Shown one piece after another: positions 43,501-64,000 of a stretch of 64,000 bases of DNA (positions are counted from its first letter, which is position 1; each line of letters begins with the position of its first letter). The DNA lies in assembly GCF_030463565.1 (NCBI RefSeq), contig NC_134660.1:4477501-4541500 (forward strand), written 5' to 3'. The stretch comes from Pelecanus crispus. Its lineage: Eukaryota > Chordata > Aves > Pelecaniformes > Pelecanidae. The notes under the pieces were generated by a model. The model searched no databases and was not told the DNA's origin. It saw nothing but the letters and a program-made list of their open reading frames with translations. Made by a program: the position numbers and the translations under genes.

Positions 43501-46500
43501 GCCCCAGCCCCAGCGATGGAGAGGGCTTCCCTCCCAAGCCCGCTGCCGGGCTCCGCGTCACGGGCGGCGAGGGGCGGCCGGCAGCCCCCTCGCTGGGACG
43601 TGGGGCTTGACGCGGCCCCCGGCACAGCGGGGAACCCGCACGGGGTACGGCGGGGGACTCAGCCCCAAAGTGCGTTTGCGTTTTGCACCCTCCCCTCCGA
43701 GGCTGAGCCCGGGGACGCTGTGCGGGGGCTCAGCTCCTCCACGGCCCCAGGCGTGCTGGTGGCCATCGCGTGCCCGGGCGATGCTGATGATCCCGGGGCT
43801 TTGGTCGTCCCAAGCACCGACGGGTTCAGCGCTGGGGTTTGGGGGGTCTCAGTGCCGGTGGCCGGGGCTCCGCTGAGCAGGGGGGTGTTGGGGAGGCACC
43901 CTTGCCTGCTGCACTGCAGTTTGCTCCCCGTGCTCCTCGCCGGAGCGCAGAAACACAATATTTAAGATCAGCCCCGGCTTTGCTCGACGCTCAGCTGTGG
44001 GTAGAAGGATCCTGGCCAAAAAGAAAGGCCGCTTCCCTGCCTCCAAACCGCCCGTCCCCTTGGCTCTTGCAAGGAGCAGACGGAGCTTTGCCAGCTGCTG
44101 GGGTCCCTCCAGGGGCTCAGTCAGCCCCAGACCCCCTCCCCGACCCCGCGGGCTCCCAGCACTGCAAAGGGGGTCCCTGTGTGGGTGTCCTGTGCTGCGG
44201 CTCTCGGGGCTCTACTGCTCTCTCTTCTGCAGCCCTTAAAAGCCAGGCAAGTTCAAGCTGCAAATAATTTATTAAAACCAGATGTGCTCGCTCAAAGCTG
44301 CCACGAGGAATTTCAGGGCGCTCCAGCCCTGGGAGGGCCAGCGCTGAGATCCCTGCCCTTCCGCCGCGGGGGCGAGACGAGGCCGGGGCTGCCCGGGGAG
44401 CAGCGCTGCCCTCCGAGCTCGCTGCCTCCCCTTCTTCCCCGGCCTCCCCAGGGCTCCTGGAAAGGGGCAGAGAGGAATTCCAGCCATTTGCGAGAAATTT
44501 GCCTTTTAGAAAAAACACTTTCTCCGCATGACTCAAGATCAAATTAGCAGAGCCAGGTCGCGGAGCAGGGAGGGAAGGCAGCTGGAGAGCAGTGGAGGAT
44601 AGCACATCCCGAACAGCATCTTCCCCCCGCCGGAAGCGGGGATGGGACCGGGGAGCAGAGCTCCCACCCTGTCCCGCGGCCCTTTCCAGCAGGAACAGCG
44701 TGGTCCAGCGGCCACGTAGCCAGCCCTAGATGCTTCATTTCCACCTCTGCCACTGCCTCACCTCGTAGCCACAGACACCTCTGTCCCTCGCCATCTCCTT
44801 TCAGCCCCTTTAGCCTGGAGGAGTTTTGGCATCAATCCCAGCCGGTCTCTTGGGTTTGGGTGCGAGTGGGTGGATTTTCAGGATTAGCAGAAGCCGGGAT
44901 GAGCCAATGCTGAACAAAGCAGGTTTTGAGCCCTGATCTGCATGCAAAGCTGAGCCAGGCCAAGAGCGAGGAGGTTGCCGACACGGCATCCCGTGTCCCA
45001 CAGACCCCGGCCAGCGCGTGCTCATGGCTCCCACACAGCTGGCAGCTTCGGTCAAGAGAGGACAGGGCTGAGCAGAGCTCTGGTTTTTTTCTTCCCATGA
45101 ATGCAAACCAGAGCCAAGCACCTTATAAACCCGCTGCCTGCATTCCCCGTGGCTGCTCGAGCAGGCATGGGAAATCTGGCCCATGTACGAGGCCAAATCT
45201 TCCCATCTTCACCCTGCTGCTCCCCACAGCATCCCTGCATTTTTAGCTCCATCCATCCATCCCACACCTTTTTAACTCCAGCTGGACCATTGCACCCCTC
45301 TGCCCCATCCCTGCAGCCCGAGTAACAGTGGATGGGAAAGCAGCTCCGGGCCAGGGCTGCCTGCGGGCTGGTGAGGCTCATCCCACGCTGCTGGGGCAGG
45401 TGGTGGCCAGCCTCTGTTTTTAGGCTTTACTGGCTCAGCTCAAAGCACCGAGCCTCCCCTGCACCGACCCAGCAGCCAGCCGGCGTTTGGAGCTGCGGCG
45501 AAATGGAGCAATAGAAACACCAAGCTGCAGCCAAAGGATGGAGGGAGAAGAAAGGCTGCAGCAACCCGTCCCACGGCAAGATGCAGGGCTGGGAGTGAAG
45601 AGGAGCACGGAGGAGCTCACGGCGCTGGCAGTGGCACCGCGGCTCCTCAGCAGACAGCACGCGCCAGCGGCGTTTCCCATCCTTCGCGCCCCCACGCAGT
45701 TAATGCATGAAACGAGAGTGTGTCTCAGCCCCGGTCCCCCGCCCGGCGCAGACAATAGCGGCCTTGTGGCCAAGACGCCTGTTCCTGGGTGTGAACGTGG
45801 CGAGGGGAGGCTGAGCGGCTCCGCGTTTGCTTGGCCTCTCGCCCCCACCCAGGGCGACGGCCACGGGGCACCCGGCTGCCCCCGAGGGCGCAGCCACCTG
45901 CGGCGCTGGGAATTCAGGGTCTCGGGGCAAAGATTCATCTGCCGTTGGCAGAAAAGGCACCTCTGGGTGGGGTGGGAGGGAATGTGCTGCAAATCTCCTC
46001 TCCTCCTCCGCGCTGGGAAGGTTTAAGTCAAGGCTGCTTGAGCCAGGCTTGCGTAGCACCCAGAAAAATAACATCCTCCGGCAGCAAACCCCAGGGAGAC
46101 ACTGGCAGCGGTAGCAAACCTCGTGTCGAGGCTTTGCCAGGTGACAAAACAAACCGGGACTGTCCCATTTGGCAGAAGGAAGCTCCTTTCATAGCGTGAC
46201 TCCTAACTGCTAACGTAGGAGGCGAAGCAACCAGCGAGGCAGCCCCTCGGTAAGTCCCATTCCCGCTGGCGTCAAGCTGGGCCCGTAATCCCGCGTGCGT
46301 CCCCACTCCCGGGCACACCACGCAGGCGTGGTGGGTACCTGGCCCACCGCAGGATGCTTGTGCGTTCACTGCTGAAACGCTGCCGCCGCCTCCCCCTGCC
46401 CAAATCTGTGTCGCATCATCAAAACTGGCACAGGGGGCCGAAAAATAATCAATTGCAGCAGCGGGGAGGGAGCCGAGCTGCTCTCGGTGTTGGGTTTCAC

Positions 46501-46980
46501 TCACGCTCAGCTGAACGCCGACTTTGACTTCAAGTTAACGCGCAGTGAGGGTGACGTCAGGTTTGCAGAGCAACCCTGATCCCCAGCAACTCTTCCTCCG
46601 GAGGAACCGGGCTCGGGCGGGCAGGTACCGCCCTGCTTCACGGCGGGGACGCCCGGGGACGCCCCGCACCGAGCTTGGGAGAGGAGCTGTGGGCAGAGGA
46701 GCTGCGCATGTGAACCGGCGCTCCCCAGTTATTAGCCCAGATATAAGCAATCTCAACATCCTCAACTGCCAAGGTCCTTTTTTGTTTTCTATTGTCTGGT
46801 TTTTTTAAAGCTGACAAGACTCAGCCATAAGAAATTAAAGCAGCTGAATTTCCCATCACTGCTCAACGTGGTTATTGGGGGTGACTGAGACCGGAGCCTC
46901 GGGCGCCCATGGGCTGGGGAGCGGCTGGCGGGCAGTGGAGTTCAACACAAATTTTCATCAACAGACACAAAAAAGGTGTT
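40540..46980. other. GC-rich intergenic region between MRC2 and TLK2
   Basis: This is the space upstream of MRC2 and downstream of TLK2. It has high GC, and a CpG-rich block lies at about 42800-44700. The 297-codon plus-strand frame at 43072-43965 is low in hydrophobic and aromatic order, has no domain I know, and has equally long overlapping frames on the other strand, so I do not call it. A perfect CRE palindrome lies at 46552. No RNA gene was recognised. An enhancer or non-coding RNA is possible. Confidence 0.6.
46552..46559. promoter_or_regulatory. Perfect cAMP-response element palindrome
   Basis: TGACGTCA, the full CREB/ATF site with its CpG kept, lies in GC-rich DNA near the boundary to the AT-rich TLK2 region. 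An 8-bp match can occur by chance, and no transcript start is known beside it. Confidence 0.3.
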
Positions 46981-47107
46981 TTTTGTGCCCTGAGCATATA
47001 TAGCTTCTTAAGGCAGCTGCCACTCTATTGGAAATGAGGGACAAACCCACCTCGGATATCTGTCCCAATATTCCAGCACGAGATCAATGCCAGTAATTAC
47101 ACAAGGC

Positions 47108-47326
47108 TCAGTAATTTTCAGCAACAGCCTGCGCAGGGAGCGATTCCCCTCTCCGATGCAGATCTCTCTGCTCTGAGCTGTTGAATGCAACCTTCCTCCA
47201 CTCTTCCTCATCTTGTCCCGTGTCACCTCTGCGCAGCCACTGCAAGAGAGCTCGTGCCAATGCTACAGAGAGCAGAACAGTAAGAGCCGAGCAAATGAGT
47301 TTCTTAAAACTTATTTTAATATCCAT
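47108..47326 (-). other. 72-codon ORF with membrane helix, possible small protein
   Basis: ATG at 47326 to TGA at 47108. The start context is favourable (G at -3, G at +4). The product begins with a basic and hydrophobic segment (SFKKLICSALTVLLSVALAR, about residues 6-25) and is hydrophilic and acidic after that, the pattern of a signal anchor or signal peptide. An AG acceptor-like sequence (CCCAACAG) lies 8 bases upstream of the ATG. I recognise no family. It could be the first exon of a small gene, part of a long TLK2 3' UTR, or chance. Confidence 0.25.
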
Positions 47327-47329
47327 GTC

Positions 47330-49368
47330 TCATCTGTTGGGTAGAGCCAAAACAGTCTGGCCTGGTTTAAGTTACAAATTCTTCATACACTTTTCTTTAA
47401 GTAAATGAACAGTGTGGCAATAGGGTCTGTTATTGGAAGTGAAACCCATATTAACGAGGAAGGTGTCGCAGCCAGAATTCTACCAGGGTTCTTCACGGCT
47501 GTCAGCCCCGGGAAAGGCCAACGCTGTCCCCAGGCCCCTGGATGGGTGTCGTACAGCAGGAATAAATGCATCTGACACAAAACTAATCACACCCACAGAG
47601 ATAGCACACACTGTATGTCCAAGAAACAATGGGACCAGGATAGAAAAAAAACCCTTTTAGAATTCTCCCCGATGTGGACAGACACCAAATCATCAGTTTC
47701 AGCAAACAGGATGAAGCATCAACCCTGATTTTGCCTGACAGAGGCTGAATAGACACGTAGAAGCACTGCTTGCTAAACAGTTAACTTCTAGAATAGAGCA
47801 GCAGGGATGGAAAGGGCTAAGAAATTATGGCTGAGGATTTAAAGATGCAATATTTCTTTTCTTAGTTTAGAGACCACCTTAATGCAGCTGCAACTGAATA
47901 CACCCAATTAAAAGCTCAAGAGTCACTACAAAAATAGTAATAAAAATCAAAGCGGCAGAGTTCTCCGCTTCCCAGGTCCAGTGCTTAAGTTCAACAGACT
48001 CCTCCCTTTTTCAGTTAACTCTTAAAAGTTCCTGATCAGGTTGAAGCATATTTGCAGACAATGGCTTACAGTAAGGCAGACAAGTGGTAGTTCTCTCTGA
48101 AAGTGCGTGACTGAGAACGTCGCTTGCCACAAGAATGCCATTTGGGTACCGAGCGCCTCGCACAGCCCACGCGCTGCCAGAGCTGCGGGTACGATCCTGG
48201 AGGTGCCGCGCAGAGGACAGTCCACACCACGGTGGTCTGGGTATTGGGTTAGGAAGTGTGCACAGGGTAATTTGTTTTTTAAACAACACCCTGAATTGCA
48301 GTAGCGCACTGCTCAGCTCCCTCCTGAGACAAACCTTGATCTTGAACACTGCATCTTTAAATATTTCTGGCTATGAACTCCTGCCACATGTTAGGAGCAC
48401 TCCAACCTGGCTGCCACATGTTCAAGTGCTGCGCTTTCTGTGTGTGTTTTCAGCTTTCCTTCAATGTGGGGGGAAAAGGGGGCAGAGTGGGGACAAGAGG
48501 CTTGCGTTTCACAGCAGACAGACTCCAGCTGAAGGTCTAGACCCCTCCAGGCAGATCACAGAAGGGAGACAAAAATAATAATTAGGGTGCTTTCTCCTTT
48601 CAAGAACATTCTCTCATTCCCTCTCATTTGAAATTGGATGCAGTGATGGCAGCAAGTTAGGAAAGTCAGCAAGTTTTAAAAGGAAAGCGTTAAGGGAGAG
48701 AGGAAGCTTTGCTGCCAAGTCACCTAACTGAGAAGAGCAGACAAGTTTTCAGCTTCGGATTTTTGTAACTCGAACAAGATATGTACAGTACTGTGCACAC
48801 CTGTGAACAACTGAGCTGCGCTCGATTCCTTCCTGGTCGCTGCCCGCCTTTTCAACAGTCAACAGATATCATGCTCACGAGAGCAGACAGCACATCGTGA
48901 ACACGTCAGGGTGTGTTTTCAAAAATAACAGCACTTCAAATAAATTAGAAAAGTGCAACTGTTGTGAGAGCTATGAAGCAGCAGCTGAAAACCTTGTGGC
49001 AGTCTGAGCTGTGATCCACTCTGATCACAGGAGATCTACGCAGGCCTGTTCTCCTACGGGCTTCACTGCCCTCCTGAGAAGGAGAATTATGAATAAGAGG
49101 CCACCCCAAGGGAGCAGAAAGCTGCACCATCCGCAGAATGAACACTGCCATGAACCTGCTAATATGGGTTTCACTTTGAGACCAGAAAACTGTTTTCTTC
49201 CAAAAAATTGTTATTTTTAAAAAACTGAAATTAATTAGGGGTAAAACACTAACTCTAGTGCCATGAACAGGCAGGATCAACTTTTTTCCCCTCCAAAGGG
49301 CAAAGAGTCATATACCATCCCCAGCTGAACCTTGGTGCTTCGAGCTTTTCAGGAGATGTTACCTAAAC
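47330..49368 (-). other. AT-rich region downstream of TLK2
   Basis: No protein-coding gene is recognised. It may be a longer alternative 3' UTR of TLK2, since base composition matches TLK2 and not the GC-rich block to the left. Open frames are 60-147 codons and unremarkable. Confidence 0.45.
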
Positions 49369-49374
49369 TTTATT
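49369..49374 (-). terminator. TLK2: Candidate TLK2 polyadenylation signal
   Basis: AATAAA on the minus strand, about 435 nt after the TLK2 stop. The sequence after it is only mildly U- and GU-rich, so usage is uncertain, and longer 3' UTR forms are common in this gene. Confidence 0.35.
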
Positions 49375-49808
49375 AAAAGAAAAAGAACAATGTTTAAATA
49401 TCAACACTGGACTAGCCCAGTCTTTTTCCAAAGTCCACATTCTTCATATGAAGCACACACGGCGTCCTGGATTCCCCAAGGCTGCATGTTCAGAAGTTCA
49501 CAGTACATGGAACCATGTCTTTCTGTATTTTCTTGAGTTTCCCCTCCTTGCTCAGAGCAGCCACCCTTTTGTGGTCATTTAACTGGATAAACCTCAAGCC
49601 ATCTCCTATCCGCATGGCTTGGCCTAGATGCCGAAGGTTTTCTTGATGAGAGTTGATGTTGTCATGCTCTATGGATGGAAAAAAGCAAGAGAAAAAAAAA
49701 GCACCTGGTACAGGTTTCTTGAGACCCTTACGGATTCCTCTACTCCAAAGCTGTTTCTGAAAGTCTTTTTGCCGGTTTCTCAAGCAGTTTTTGGCCTATT
49801 ACTCTGTC
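49375..49808 (-). other. TLK2: TLK2 3' UTR, proximal part
   Basis: This is sequence directly after the stop codon in the last exon. It contains a 97-codon minus-strand frame at 49490-49783 that is not in frame with TLK2 and has no known domain. I treat it as untranslated. Confidence 0.6.

Positions 49809-64000
<14,192 letters not shown>

Noticed and set aside
43072-43965. 297-codon plus-strand frame in the intergenic CpG-rich block
   Set aside because: Low-complexity composition, no recognisable motif, comparable frames on the opposite strand.

Overview
This is nuclear DNA from a bird. Two genes are read with confidence, both on the minus strand and both interrupted by GT-AG introns. Two copies of the avian LINE CR1 are present. 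Intergenic DNA is short, and the centre is GC-rich and CpG-rich as on an avian microchromosome. The gene pair MRC2-TLK2 matches the human 17q23 order. The species cannot be fixed from the sequence.

Layout, left to right. Positions 1-6000 are AT-rich and hold no recognisable gene; in mammals the convergent neighbour of MRC2 is MARCHF10, and none of its RING-CH region is seen here. GC content rises from about 6100. MRC2 (Endo180, the collagen-internalising member of the mannose-receptor family) occupies 38863 down to 9778. All 30 coding exons could be placed with GT-AG borders and continuous phase, giving a 1470-residue protein: signal peptide, ricin-type domain, fibronectin II domain, eight C-type lectin-like domains, one membrane helix and a short endocytic tail. 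Its likely 3' UTR runs to about 7150. Intron 1 (13.8 kb) carries a 1.7 kb G-rich minisatellite and a CR1 copy. The MRC2 promoter is a CpG island with a second minisatellite upstream of it.

From 40.6 to about 47 kb is GC-rich intergenic DNA with no supported gene. Near 47 kb the base composition drops back to AT-rich. There lies one curious 72-codon ORF with a hydrophobic helix. TLK2 (Tousled-like kinase 2) follows: its last ten coding exons run from 60271 to the stop at 49809 and encode the end of the coiled coil and the whole kinase domain. The rest of TLK2 lies beyond the right edge, and 60272-64000 is intron.

MRC2 and TLK2 are not functionally linked. One is a cell-surface collagen receptor and the other a nuclear chromatin-assembly kinase. 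No new biological system is evident. The parts most worth checking are the G-rich minisatellites, the two CR1 copies that share the same double 3' tail, and a few candidate small exons or ORFs.
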